From assembly GCF_900112255.1 (NCBI RefSeq), contig NZ_FOLE01000007.1, positions 62,001 through 126,000 on the forward strand: a DNA stretch of 64,000 nucleotides, given 5' to 3'. This document shows, piece after piece, positions 18,006 through 27,257 of the stretch (positions are counted from its first letter, which is position 1; each line of letters opens with the position of its first letter). The notes beneath the pieces were generated by a model that saw only the letters and a program-made list of their open reading frames with translations, was not told the origin of the DNA and did not search any database. This stretch comes from Flexibacter flexilis DSM 6793 (lineage in GTDB: Bacteria; Bacteroidota; Bacteroidia; Cytophagales; Flexibacteraceae). The position numbers were made by a program, and so were the translations under genes.

Positions 18006-18917
18006 ATGCCACACCAACAGGCCAGCCCCAAAGATTATTTGCACTTGCATTTTTTAGTATTGATTTGGGGATTTACGTCCATTTTGGGCGCGTTAGTCAG
18101 TATTCCGAGTGTAGAATTGACTTTTTATAGAACTCTTACCGCTTGTCTGCTCATGCCTTTGGTGTTGGTTTTGCGCAAAGTTTCGTTTCAGTTGCCGCGC
18201 AAAGCGATGTTGCAAATGATGGCCGCTGGCGTGCTGATAGCCATTCACTGGATTTTGTTTTTTGGTGCGGCGCGTGTGTCGAACGTGTCCACGTGTTTGG
18301 CGGGTATTTCTACGAGTTCGTTGTGGACGAGTTTGCTCGAACCGCTGATTACCAAACGAAAATTTTTGTGGTTCGAACTCATTATCGGCGTGGTGGTAAT
18401 GGCTGGGCTATACGTGATTTTTTATTATGAATTTGATAAAGCGATTGGTTTGGCGATGGGCATTGTGTCGGCACTTTTTGCCACGATATTCAGTATCTTG
18501 AACGGTAATTTTACCAAACATCATAACTCTTTGGTGATTACGTTTTATGAGATGGCGGGTGCGCTGCTGGGGATTGTGTTGTTTTTGCCTGCTTACGCTT
18601 ACTTTTTTGCTGAAAACCAAATTTTACAGCTTGTCCCGACGGCGACGGATTGGGTTTGTATCCTGATTTTGGGCGGCATTTGTACGGTGTATGCCTACGC
18701 GGCAGCCGTGAAGCTGATGCAAAAGTTTTCGGCTTTTGCTATGAACCTGACAATCAACTTAGAACCTGTGTACGGAATTATCTTGGCTTTTCTTATTTTT
18801 GGAGAAAAAGAGAAAATGACATCGGGCTTTTATATCGGTACGATGATTATTTTGGTGTCGGTGCTTTCGTACCCCGTCATTAACCGCCGCCTTCGCAAAC
18901 ACGAATTACTCAAATAA
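18006..18917 (+). CDS. EamA/DMT-family transporter
   Basis: A 303-residue inner-membrane protein with about ten hydrophobic segments arranged as two EamA repeats. The first starts with HFLVLIWGFTSILGALVS, and the second half ends in NLEPVYGIILAFLIFGE, a hallmark of drug/metabolite transporters. Such proteins export amino acids, nucleosides or other small metabolites; the substrate cannot be told from sequence. It stands alone, divergent from the duplicated ligase gene across the repeat array, with porU starting 74 nt later on the same strand. Confidence 0.9.
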   Translation: MPHQQASPKDYLHLHFLVLIWGFTSILGALVSIPSVELTFYRTLTACLLMPLVLVLRKVSFQLPRKAMLQMMAAGVLIAIHWILFFGAARVSNVSTCLAGISTSSLWTSLLEPLITKRKFLWFELIIGVVVMAGLYVIFYYEFDKAIGLAMGIVSALFATIFSILNGNFTKHHNSLVITFYEMAGALLGIVLFLPAYAYFFAENQILQLVPTATDWVCILILGGICTVYAYAAAVKLMQKFSAFAMNLTINLEPVYGIILAFLIFGEKEKMTSGFYIGTMIILVSVLSYPVINRRLRKHELLK

Positions 18918-18934
18918 CAAAACAATTTGTAGGT

Positions 18935-18949
18935 ACAACGAATCGTTGT
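18935..18949. repeat. Short palindrome between the EamA gene and porU
   Basis: ACAACGAATCGTTGT is a 15-nt palindrome with a single central base. It could be a weak hairpin, a remnant of a dispersed palindromic repeat or a regulator site; no T-run follows. Confidence 0.35.
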
Positions 18950-18991
18950 GCTTGCAAGATAGTTTACCTCGTCAAAATAACCTTTAAAGAT

Positions 18992-21900
18992 ATGCTCAAC
19001 TTATTGACCATGATAAGTTTTTCGCGCCAAAAAATGTATTTCTGTTTGTTGGCTTTGGGCTTGTTTTTTGGACAAGTTAATGCCCAAACAGTTTACGAAC
19101 TTCGTTGGGAAAGTGCGCGTGCTGTGCCGCGTGTGGAAACGGCTACATTAGCTCCTGCGCTTACGTTTGAAAACAGCGTTAATTTGCCCGAAAACCAATA
19201 TTTACCCCAAAAAAGCATTACGCTCAACGGAAAAATACAGGCTGCAACGCTTCAAAAAGCGGTTTACGCGCCACTTTCGACGGCAGAAAAAGCAAGTTCG
19301 GATACGGCATTTATTACTTCTGAGCCAGCGATTAGTTACGCCGTAGGCATAGAACGCGGCCAACATAAAACAGATGTTCGCATTGTGCCGCTGCGCCGTA
19401 ATACCACCACGCACAAGCTCGAAAAACTCGTGCGCTTTGAGCTGAAAACAACCGTTATTCCAACCAAAAAAGCAAGCTATAAAACCGCCAAAACCTTAGC
19501 GCAAAGCAATTCGGTATTGTCGTCGGGAACGTGGCATAAGTTGGGTATTACGCAAAAAGGACTTTACAAAATAGACCGCAGTATGCTGGCCAATATGGGT
19601 TTTAATGTGGGAAGTCTTGACCCTCGCAAAATTAAAATCTATGGCAACGGAGGCGGTTTGTTGCCGCAATCTAACGCGGCGGCACGTGCCAACGACCTGA
19701 CGGAAAATGCCATCGTGGTAGTAGGGCAGGAGGATGGCTCTTTTGATTCTGGTGATTACGTGTTGTTCTATGCGCAAGATGCCTATCGTTGGGCGTATAA
19801 TTCTGCTAATAAGATTTTTATGCGCGAAAATAATTTCTATGCGGATACGGCTTATTATTTTCTGACGGTGTCGGAGACGGAAGGTTTGCGCGTGCAGCCG
19901 CGAGCAACCGAAACGCTGGGAACTTCGCACATTAACAGTTTTGACGATTATCAGATTTACGAGCAGGATAAATATAATCCGTATAACACGGGGCGTGTTT
20001 GGTACGGCGAAAATTTTGACCTCACAACGCAGCGCGATTTTAGTTTTTCTGCCTCAGGTATAGATGGTACGCGTTCGGCCAAAGTGCGTGTAGCAACGAT
20101 GGCGCATTCGTTGAATGTTCCGACTTCATTTACGGTGAATATTAACGGGTCGAATCAAAGCAGCCTTCTGAACTTATCAGGATTTGCCAATAGCGATTAT
20201 CCTGTTTATGGCGTAGATGCAACAGGTATTTATACATTGAATTTGCCCGACGGTTCGGATAATGTAGCCGTAAAGCTTTCTTACAATAAAAATGGCAACA
20301 GCTCCGCCATTGGGTATTTGAATTACATAGAAGTAAATATGCCTCGCAAACTGGCTTTGTATGGCGAACAAACCGCCTTCCGTCGGGCAAGCACACTGGG
20401 AAGTAATGGCGTGCTTACTTATGCTTTAAAGGCGGCTTCAGGCTCAGTGATTTGGGATATTACCAGTCCTCAAACAGCTGTCGGCCAAGAATATGCAGCG
20501 AATGGAGATTCGTTGTTATTTGCCGTAAATAATGAAGGCTTGTTGCGGGAGTTTGTGGTATTTAATAAAAATGCCTCTATTCCTGCACCTACTTGGGTGG
20601 GGCGTATCGCCAATCAAAATTTACATTCCTATACTACGCCTGATTTGGTGATTATTACACCCCCCGTTTTTTTGAGTGAAGCGCAACGCTTGGCCGCTTT
20701 CAGAAATAGTAATGACGGTTTGGACGTACAAGTAGCCACTACCACAGCGATATACAATGAGTTTTCGTCTGGGGCGCAGGATTTGGTGGCCTTGCGGGAC
20801 TTTGTGAGAATGTTGTATCTGAATGATTCGGACAAACTCAAGTATGTCTTGCTGTTTGGAGATTGCTCTTTTGACTACAAAGGACGCACGATTAACAAAA
20901 CTAATTTTGTCCCAACCTATCAGTCCAACAGTTCTATTGCGCAATTGTACAATACTTTTTGCTCGGACGATTTTATTGGCCTCATGGATTCTACGGAAGG
21001 CACTTGGACAGATGCCAGCAACGAAAGAATGGATTTGGGTGTTGGTCGTTTGCCTGTTAGGTCGCAGACGGAAGCCAAAGCCATGGTAGATAAGTTTATT
21101 AGCTATGCCACCAATAAGAAAAGTTTGGGAACGTGGCGCACGCGATTGGCTTTTGTGGCCGAACAAGACAAAGCCGCGAATATCAACTTTTTACAACAAG
21201 CCGAAGGCGTGGAGCAACCTATCGAAACGTCTAAGCCTGCTTACAATCTGATGAAGGTATATCAGACGAGTTATCCAACGGTGGCTACTCCTTCTGGCCA
21301 ACGCTCTCCAGCTACGGCAGCCGCCATCAACGAAGCAGTAGAGCGTGGTTCTTTGATAGTCAGTTATTTAGGGCATGGTGGTGAATTGCAGTGGGCTAAC
21401 TCTTACATCTTGACGCTCGACCAAATCAACGCGTGGAACAATCCAGACAATATGCCATTTTTTATCACGGCAACCTGCGATTTTGTGGCACACGACAACC
21501 CTGCCATTACCTCAGGCGGAGAGTCTATTGTACTGCACCCCAACGGTGGCGGTATTGGTATTATCGGGGCGAGTAGGCCTGTGTTTTCAAGTTCTAATGA
21601 GTCTTTTAACAATGCTTTTTATGCTACTATTCTTCAAAAAATAGAAGGCAAATACCAGCGTTTGGGCGATGTGATGCGCACGACCAAAAACAACAGTATG
21701 GCAGGACTCTATAACAAGAGTTATGTGTTAATGTCTGACCCGTCGGCGCGTTTGGCTTATCCGTCAGAAGATATTGTCATTACAAGCATTAACGGCAAGC
21801 AGCTTACCACTACGACTAGCGACACCATTAGTGGCTTGGAAAAAGTTACGATAGAAGGAGAAGTGCAGAGCCTTGGTACGAAAATGAATAACTTTAACGG

Positions 21901-22852
21901 AACAATTTATTGTACCGTGTACGACCAGCCAACGACCATGAACGGATATGATGGCATTAGTACACCTATCACCTACAAGGTACGACGCGACATTATTTTT
22001 AAAGGAGAAGCCCACGTGAAAAATGGCGCGTTTTCTTTAGAGTTTATAGCACCCAAAGACATTAGTTATAATTTTGGTGATGGGAAAATGAGTTTTTATG
22101 CCAAGCAAGATAGCAGTATGACAGATGCGACTGGGGCAGCGGCAGGCCTGACCATTGGCGGTAGTGCCGAGGCTATTACAGACGAAAATCCACCTGTCGT
22201 AGAATTGTTTATGAACGATACTACATTTGTGAATGGCGGTATTACAGATGCCAATCCTTTGTTTTTGGCCAAGCTCACCGACGACAATGGCATCAATGTT
22301 TCTACCAAAGGCATTGGGCACGAAATGACATTGGTGATAGATGGAGATGATAATAATTTGCTCATTGTCAATGATTATTATCAAACGGTAGCAGGTACTT
22401 ACCAAAAAGGATATGTGCGTTATCCGCTTTCAAATCTTTCGGACGGTACGCACACGGCACGTTTTAAGGCTTGGGATACGCATAACAATTCAGCGGAATC
22501 TGTCATTCACTTTGTCGTAACTAGTTCGCCAAATTTGGTAATAGACGAGCTGTTTAGCTATCCAAACCCGTTTACTGACTTTACTAATTTTGGGTTTACG
22601 CACAACAAAGCAGGCCAAGACCTGACGGTAAGTGTAGAAATATTTGATGTGATAGGGCAAAAAGTAAAACATTTGGAGACCACTCTTGTAGCAAGCGATG
22701 CGCGTGTGGGACTTAGTTCGCAGTTGCGTTGGAATGGCGACACAGACAATGGCTCAAAACTGCGGTCGGGTATGTATGTGTATCGCCTGAAGGTGAGCAC
22801 CAGCGACGGAAAATCGGCGCATAAAACCGACAAATTAGTTTTAGTCCGATAA
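18992..22852 (+). CDS. porU: Type IX secretion sortase PorU
   Basis: Cell-surface cysteine protease of the T9SS that removes C-terminal sorting domains from cargo and helps attach it to the surface. The 1286-residue protein has an N-terminal signal peptide ending near VNAQ, a long beta-rich pro-region and a gingipain-like peptidase C25 domain. The catalytic pair is H795 (YLGHGGE) and C829 (TATCDF). The C-terminus (YPNPFTDF, then a FlgD-like RWNGDTDNGSKLRSGMYVYRL) is the PorU version of a sorting domain. The start may instead be ATG 19010, which gives a more compact signal peptide. porV follows 135 nt later, the usual pairing. Confidence 0.94.
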   Translation: MLNLLTMISFSRQKMYFCLLALGLFFGQVNAQTVYELRWESARAVPRVETATLAPALTFENSVNLPENQYLPQKSITLNGKIQAATLQKAVYAPLSTAEKASSDTAFITSEPAISYAVGIERGQHKTDVRIVPLRRNTTTHKLEKLVRFELKTTVIPTKKASYKTAKTLAQSNSVLSSGTWHKLGITQKGLYKIDRSMLANMGFNVGSLDPRKIKIYGNGGGLLPQSNAAARANDLTENAIVVVGQEDGSFDSGDYVLFYAQDAYRWAYNSANKIFMRENNFYADTAYYFLTVSETEGLRVQPRATETLGTSHINSFDDYQIYEQDKYNPYNTGRVWYGENFDLTTQRDFSFSASGIDGTRSAKVRVATMAHSLNVPTSFTVNINGSNQSSLLNLSGFANSDYPVYGVDATGIYTLNLPDGSDNVAVKLSYNKNGNSSAIGYLNYIEVNMPRKLALYGEQTAFRRASTLGSNGVLTYALKAASGSVIWDITSPQTAVGQEYAANGDSLLFAVNNEGLLREFVVFNKNASIPAPTWVGRIANQNLHSYTTPDLVIITPPVFLSEAQRLAAFRNSNDGLDVQVATTTAIYNEFSSGAQDLVALRDFVRMLYLNDSDKLKYVLLFGDCSFDYKGRTINKTNFVPTYQSNSSIAQLYNTFCSDDFIGLMDSTEGTWTDASNERMDLGVGRLPVRSQTEAKAMVDKFISYATNKKSLGTWRTRLAFVAEQDKAANINFLQQAEGVEQPIETSKPAYNLMKVYQTSYPTVATPSGQRSPATAAAINEAVERGSLIVSYLGHGGELQWANSYILTLDQINAWNNPDNMPFFITATCDFVAHDNPAITSGGESIVLHPNGGGIGIIGASRPVFSSSNESFNNAFYATILQKIEGKYQRLGDVMRTTKNNSMAGLYNKSYVLMSDPSARLAYPSEDIVITSINGKQLTTTTSDTISGLEKVTIEGEVQSLGTKMNNFNGTIYCTVYDQPTTMNGYDGISTPITYKVRRDIIFKGEAHVKNGAFSLEFIAPKDISYNFGDGKMSFYAKQDSSMTDATGAAAGLTIGGSAEAITDENPPVVELFMNDTTFVNGGITDANPLFLAKLTDDNGINVSTKGIGHEMTLVIDGDDNNLLIVNDYYQTVAGTYQKGYVRYPLSNLSDGTHTARFKAWDTHNNSAESVIHFVVTSSPNLVIDELFSYPNPFTDFTNFGFTHNKAGQDLTVSVEIFDVIGQKVKHLETTLVASDARVGLSSQLRWNGDTDNGSKLRSGMYVYRLKVSTSDGKSAHKTDKLVLVR

Positions 22853-22958
22853 ATTTTCTATCTATGCCTCTTTAAAAATAGCGTGTTTGGTGGTTGTAAA
22901 AAATTATTACGATACAAACAACTATTTGCATATCTATTCGTTAGTAAGCAATATTACC

Positions 22959-22966
22959 TATATTTG
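22959..22966 (+). promoter_or_regulatory. Candidate -7 box before porV
   Basis: TATATTTG matches TAnnTTTG and ends 21 nt before the porV ATG at 22988. Only a weak TTCG is found near the -33 position. porV may thus have its own transcript besides read-through from porU. Confidence 0.4.
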
Positions 22967-22987
22967 TAGCCTCAATTTTTTCATAAA

Positions 22988-24145
22988 ATGTATATGTCAA
23001 ATAAATCAGTTTTGGGTTGCCTTTTCTCGTCGGCCTTACTACTCTCCACTTATAGTGCAACGGTTGCACAAAACGAAACAAAGACTATTACAACAGCAGT
23101 ACCATTCTTGACAATTACGCCTGACTCGCGTGCTGGCGGTATGGGTGAGGCGGGATCAGCTCTTTCGGCTGATGCCAATGCAATGTATTGGAACACAGGC
23201 AAATTAGCCTTTAATACACAAGATTTTGGGGCAGCAGTTTCTTATACGCCTTGGCTCAAATACTTAAATATGAATGATTTGTTTGTTTCGTATTTGAGTG
23301 GCTACAAAAAATTACGCAAAGAAGATGCTATTGGCATTTCGATGACTTATTTCAGCTTGGGCGCACTTCACCTAACAGACGAAAGTAACAACCCGTTAGG
23401 CGATGTCAATTCTAATGAATATGCAATTTCGGCAGCATATTCGCGCCAATTGAGCAAAACATTTGGTGTGGGTGTAGCACCTAAATTTATACACTCCAAT
23501 TTAGCAGGCAACGGCAACTATAACGGTAGCTCAATTCGCCCCGCCAATACCGTAGCCGTGGACTTGTCGGCTTTTTATACGAAAGAAATAAACTTGAATG
23601 GCCGCCCTGCACAAATGAATTTGGCAGGCTCTATCACCAATTTTGGCCCTAAAGTGTCGTATTCGGACAACAACCGCCGCGACTTTATCCCAACTACTTT
23701 GCGTTTGGGCGGTAGTCTTACTTCTACGCTTGATGCCTACAATACCATTACGTTTTCTTTGGATTTGAGCAAACTCATGGTGCCTTCTCCAGACTCGTCC
23801 AAAAATCTGAATGATAAGAGTTTTATTAGTGGCGCGATGGGGTCGTTTACGGATGCTCCAGGTGGCGGCAAAGAAGAGTTGCAAGAAGTAATGATTGGGG
23901 CAGGTGTAGAATATTGGTACGACAAACTTTTTGCGTTGCGTGGCGGCTATTTCCACGAAGCTAAAGAAAAAGGTAATCGTAAATATTTCACGGCAGGTTT
24001 AGGCCTTCGTTACCAACGTTTTGGCGTGGATTTTGCGTACCTTGTTCCTGTGGCACAAAACAGCCCATTGGCCGAGACCTTGCGTTTTAGCTTGTTGTTC
24101 GACTTCGAGAAAGCGCAAAAAGTCGTAGAATCTGTAACAGACTAA
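22988..24145 (+). CDS. porV: Type IX secretion outer-membrane protein PorV (LptO)
   Basis: Outer-membrane beta-barrel of the FadL type that carries T9SS cargo from the translocon to the PorU sortase. The 385-residue protein has a signal peptide ending near TVAQ. The hallmark N-terminal hatch region is present: VPFLTITPDSRAGGMGEAG followed by DANAMYWNTGKLAF. Alternating beta-strands follow, ending in a strand with terminal aromatic residues (LRFSLLFDF). An in-frame ATG at 22994 is an alternative start. It lies directly downstream of porU. Confidence 0.95.
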   Translation: MYMSNKSVLGCLFSSALLLSTYSATVAQNETKTITTAVPFLTITPDSRAGGMGEAGSALSADANAMYWNTGKLAFNTQDFGAAVSYTPWLKYLNMNDLFVSYLSGYKKLRKEDAIGISMTYFSLGALHLTDESNNPLGDVNSNEYAISAAYSRQLSKTFGVGVAPKFIHSNLAGNGNYNGSSIRPANTVAVDLSAFYTKEINLNGRPAQMNLAGSITNFGPKVSYSDNNRRDFIPTTLRLGGSLTSTLDAYNTITFSLDLSKLMVPSPDSSKNLNDKSFISGAMGSFTDAPGGGKEELQEVMIGAGVEYWYDKLFALRGGYFHEAKEKGNRKYFTAGLGLRYQRFGVDFAYLVPVAQNSPLAETLRFSLLFDFEKAQKVVESVTD

Positions 24146-24170
24146 TTTTTAATAAAATACATTATAAAGT

Positions 24171-24208
24171 AAAAACCCCCGCAGAGTTTTAGCTTTGCGG
24201 GGGTTTTT
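24171..24208 (+). terminator. Intrinsic terminator after porV
   Basis: A 16-bp stem with one G-U pair (24171-24186 / 24193-24208, 6-nt loop) has an A-run before it and TTTTTAT at its end. It can serve porV and, in reverse, the hypothetical gene ending at 24237. Its core ACCCCCGCAGAG recurs in the hairpin at 24980-25026. Confidence 0.85.
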
Positions 24209-24236
24209 ATTTATTTAGAAACTCTTCTTTGTCTTT

Positions 24237-24893
24237 TTATCGTATCAATATAAGATCTTGCTTAGGTGCTACCATTATTGGTGCTTTTCCTGTTTTTACA
24301 ATTGTTTGAAGTATAAAATCAAGTGCTTTTGTTTTAGGTTTGAGCGATATATACGGAATATCAACAAAAGAACTGTCTCTTATATCACCAGGAATAACGG
24401 GCCATTCTGTATAGTCTGTAATTGGTGTGCCTTTACTATCTTTATAAAAACATTTTGCTTCTATAGGAGAAGAACTTTTATTAGCAAAAATATAATAACG
24501 AGCCCCTTTATTTCCAACAATTTGGGTTCCGTGGGAATAGCTTGGCATAAAAATTTTTTTTCCACTTATCTCGTTAATATAAATAACACATGGTGGTGAA
24601 AAAAACTCTATTTTATCTCCTACTTGTAGCCCCCCTTTAAATGTTTTGATTACTTGTAATTGGACTACCTGCCATTTTGATATTTTATCTGGTTTGAATT
24701 TTGTTTCATTGGATAATACTATTCCCTCAAACACATAATTACTGCTGTTGAAGTTTGATTCTATATCTTCCAAATCTGCTTTGAAATTGGGCGATGTTAA
24801 CTGCTCCTTTAAAAATAAGTCAGCCGATTGAGCATAAGCCATCTGAAGCAGGCATAAGAGCAGTCCGCTTAGAATTATTGTTTTTTTTATCAT
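24237..24893 (-). CDS. Secreted hypothetical protein
   Basis: A 218-residue protein with a clear signal peptide (KKTIILSGLLLCLLQMAYAQ). The mature part contains VFEGIVLSNET and QVIKTFKGGLQVGDKIEF. That rhythm loosely recalls the NTR/TIMP-like beta-barrel seen in some secreted bacterial proteins, a weak impression only. It has no lipobox and no T9SS sorting domain, so it is predicted to be periplasmic or released. It is more AT-rich than porV and sufD, and is flanked on both sides by hairpins with the same core, which may indicate insertion as a cassette. Function unknown. Confidence 0.65.
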   Translation of the reverse strand: MIKKTIILSGLLLCLLQMAYAQSADLFLKEQLTSPNFKADLEDIESNFNSSNYVFEGIVLSNETKFKPDKISKWQVVQLQVIKTFKGGLQVGDKIEFFSPPCVIYINEISGKKIFMPSYSHGTQIVGNKGARYYIFANKSSSPIEAKCFYKDSKGTPITDYTEWPVIPGDIRDSSFVDIPYISLKPKTKALDFILQTIVKTGKAPIMVAPKQDLILIR

Positions 24894-24979
24894 ATTTCTT
24901 TGTTTTAGGTTTGAATTAAACTAACATCTAAACTCTATTGCAACAATTTTATTGTTTGATAATCAGTAAAATACATTCC

Positions 24980-25026
24980 AAACAAAACCCCCGCAGAGCT
25001 GATACAACTCTGCGGGGGTTTTGTTT
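24980..25026 (-). terminator. Intrinsic terminator after sufD
   Basis: Perfect 19-bp inverted repeat (24980-24998 / 25008-25026, 9-nt loop), 18 nt past the sufD stop, with T-rich sequence on the exit side. The core is the same as in the hairpin after porV. Confidence 0.85.
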
Positions 25027-25044
25027 GTTTACTATCGAATATTT

Positions 25045-26334
25045 TTAGCCGTTAAGCCACTTTTCAAGTTGTTGGTCGGCGTATTCTTTCAGTTCTGGAA
25101 TCGAGATTTTTTCCAAAACGTCGGCAGCAAAGGCATGAAGCAACAAGGCGCGAGCCGTGTCTTCGCTTAGGCCACGCGCACGCAAATAAAATAGCGGCTC
25201 TTCGTCCAATGTCCCGACAGTGGCACCATGCGAACATTTTACGTCGTCGGCAAAAATTTCTAATTGCGGCTTGGTGTAAGCGTTGGCATCGTCGGAAAGC
25301 AAAATATTTCGGTTCGACTGAAACGCATTTGTTTTTTGCGCGTCGGGTTTTACAAAAATTTTACCATTAAAAACGCCCGTTGCGCGGTCGCTCAAAACGC
25401 CTTTATAAAGTTCGTTGCTCTCGCAGTTCGGGAAACGGTGGTCGGCAACCGTGTGGTTGTCTATCAGGCTTTTACCTTTCCCCAAATACAAACCGTACAT
25501 GTGGCCTTCGCAATGTGGACCATTAAGCAAAAGTTGCAAATTGTTGCGGGTAATTTGGCCGTTGGCCGTTACGGTCAGTGCCGAAAAATTCGCGCCAGTG
25601 GCAATAGAAACCGCCGTCGTGTTAATGCTCACGCGGCCTTCCAATTGCATCTGATACCATTCTACCAAAGCTCTTTCGCTTGCCACGATTTCGGTTACGC
25701 CATTGCTCAACACGTGGTTTTCGCCAGCCGTAAGGCCGATTTCAATCCATTTGGATTGGCTGTTTTCACCCAAAACGACCAAAGAACGCGGCTGAACCAG
25801 TACGTTTTCTTGCGTGGCATCTACCAAATAATAAAATACGACAGGCTGAGCCAACACTTTGTTTTTAGGCACGTGCACAAAAAGTGCATTGCTCGCAAAA
25901 GCAGTGTTAAGAGCTGTAAAAGCCTCTTTTTCGCTGTCGGCGTGACGCGCAAAATGCGTTGTTACGAGGTCTGGATATTGCGCAAATGCTTCTTGCATCG
26001 GCAAAATCACTAAATCTGTTTCGGGCGCAATCACTTGTGAGGCTGCCGACGAAAACACGCCATTGATAAAAACCAATACGTTGGCTTCGAGGTCAAAAGG
26101 CAAGTTTGGCACGGCTTCCACGTCGCTGGTGGCCGCTACTGCAAACGAATTTTTGAGGGTGCTGGCAAGGTTGGTATATTTCCATTCCTCGTGCTTGGTG
26201 GTGGGCAAACCCAAACGCTCAAAATTTTCGATGGCTTGTTTCTGAATAATATAAGTAGCCTGATTTTGAGCTTGTTGCTCAAAACTGGCAAGCAAATTAT
26301 TTTTCAAATCGGTGTTATCCGTTGTTGTTTTCAT
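25045..26334 (-). CDS. sufD: Fe-S cluster assembly protein SufD
   Basis: Scaffold partner of SufB in the SufBC2D complex that assembles iron-sulfur clusters in the cytoplasm. The 429-residue protein has the helical N-terminal part (GLPTTKHEEWKYTNL is the family signature) and the long beta-helix core. The C-terminal segment (VKCSHGATVGTLDEEPLFYLRARGL) includes the conserved SHGATVG histidine at the SufB interface. It is the last gene of sufB-sufC-sufD, 32 nt after sufC, and is followed by a strong terminator. Confidence 0.96.
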   Translation of the reverse strand: MKTTTDNTDLKNNLLASFEQQAQNQATYIIQKQAIENFERLGLPTTKHEEWKYTNLASTLKNSFAVAATSDVEAVPNLPFDLEANVLVFINGVFSSAASQVIAPETDLVILPMQEAFAQYPDLVTTHFARHADSEKEAFTALNTAFASNALFVHVPKNKVLAQPVVFYYLVDATQENVLVQPRSLVVLGENSQSKWIEIGLTAGENHVLSNGVTEIVASERALVEWYQMQLEGRVSINTTAVSIATGANFSALTVTANGQITRNNLQLLLNGPHCEGHMYGLYLGKGKSLIDNHTVADHRFPNCESNELYKGVLSDRATGVFNGKIFVKPDAQKTNAFQSNRNILLSDDANAYTKPQLEIFADDVKCSHGATVGTLDEEPLFYLRARGLSEDTARALLLHAFAADVLEKISIPELKEYADQQLEKWLNG

Positions 26335-26366
26335 GGATTGAAAAAATAGACAGTTGGCACAAAAAA

Positions 26367-27125
26367 CTACACTAACGAATCGGCTTCGGCTTTAATCCAG
26401 TCATAGCCTTTTTCTTCGAGTTCGAGTGCTAACTCTTTTCCGCCCGACTTCACGATACGGCCATTGTACAACACATGCACGAAATCAGGAACGATATAAT
26501 CCAACAAACGTTGGTAGTGTGTTACCACGATAGAAGCCGTTTGCGGTGTTTTGAGTGCATTTACACCGTTGGCCACGATGCGCAACGCGTCAATGTCCAG
26601 ACCCGAATCTGTTTCGTCCAGAATCGAAAGGCGCGGCTCAAGCATGGCCATTTGGAACACTTCGTTACGTTTTTTCTCACCACCCGAAAAACCTTCGTTC
26701 AGTGAGCGGCTCAAAAGTGATTGGCTGATTTCCACCAACTTCATTTTTTCTTTCATCATACCCAAAAACGAAACGGCATCCAACGGCTCAAGTCCGCGAT
26801 ATTTGCGCACTTCGTTTACGGCAGCTTTCAGGAAATTGGTTGTGCTGACACCTGGTATTTCTACGGGGTACTGGAACGCCAAAAATACGCCTTCGCGTGC
26901 GCGGTCTTCGGCTGGCATTTCGAGCAAATCTTTACCCAAAAACTCCACACTTCCGCCCGTAATTTCGTAGTCTTCGCGACCTGCCAACACCGAAGCTAAG
27001 GTACTTTTGCCCGAACCGTTTGGCCCCATGATGGCGTGTACTTCTCCTGCTTTTACCTCCAAATTGATTCCTTTCAGAATCTGTTTATCGCCAATTTTGG
27101 CTTGTAAGTTATTTATTTTTAACAT
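26367..27125 (-). CDS. sufC: Fe-S cluster assembly ATPase SufC
   Basis: ABC-type ATPase that drives conformational change of the SufBD scaffold. The 252-residue protein has Walker A GPNGSGKST, the SufC-specific signature GFSGGEKKRNE, Walker B LSILDETDSGLD and the switch histidine in VVTHYQRLL. It lies between sufB and sufD. A hairpin in the 132-nt gap to sufB may set the sufB : sufCD ratio. Confidence 0.97.
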   Translation of the reverse strand: MLKINNLQAKIGDKQILKGINLEVKAGEVHAIMGPNGSGKSTLASVLAGREDYEITGGSVEFLGKDLLEMPAEDRAREGVFLAFQYPVEIPGVSTTNFLKAAVNEVRKYRGLEPLDAVSFLGMMKEKMKLVEISQSLLSRSLNEGFSGGEKKRNEVFQMAMLEPRLSILDETDSGLDIDALRIVANGVNALKTPQTASIVVTHYQRLLDYIVPDFVHVLYNGRIVKSGGKELALELEEKGYDWIKAEADSLV

Positions 27126-27207
27126 TTTAGTTGTCGAATTTTATTGCTAAGTGAATCGTTACGTGGATTTGATTTTTCATCTAAGAAAATGAAATCTATG
27201 TAAACAA

Positions 27208-27236
27208 AATGGCCTACATGAGTTGCGTAGGCCATT
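27208..27236 (-). terminator. Hairpin between sufB and sufC
   Basis: Perfect 10-bp inverted repeat (27208-27217 / 27227-27236, 9-nt loop) inside an operon, 22 nt after the sufB stop. On the reverse strand only TTTGTTTAC follows rather than a clean T-run. It may be a partial terminator or an RNA-stabilising structure. Confidence 0.5.
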
Positions 27237-27257
27237 GTTTGTATCTGATAGGAGGGA

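Noticed and set aside
25264-26013. 249-residue forward frame within sufD
   Set aside because: Antisense shadow of a clear sufD gene.
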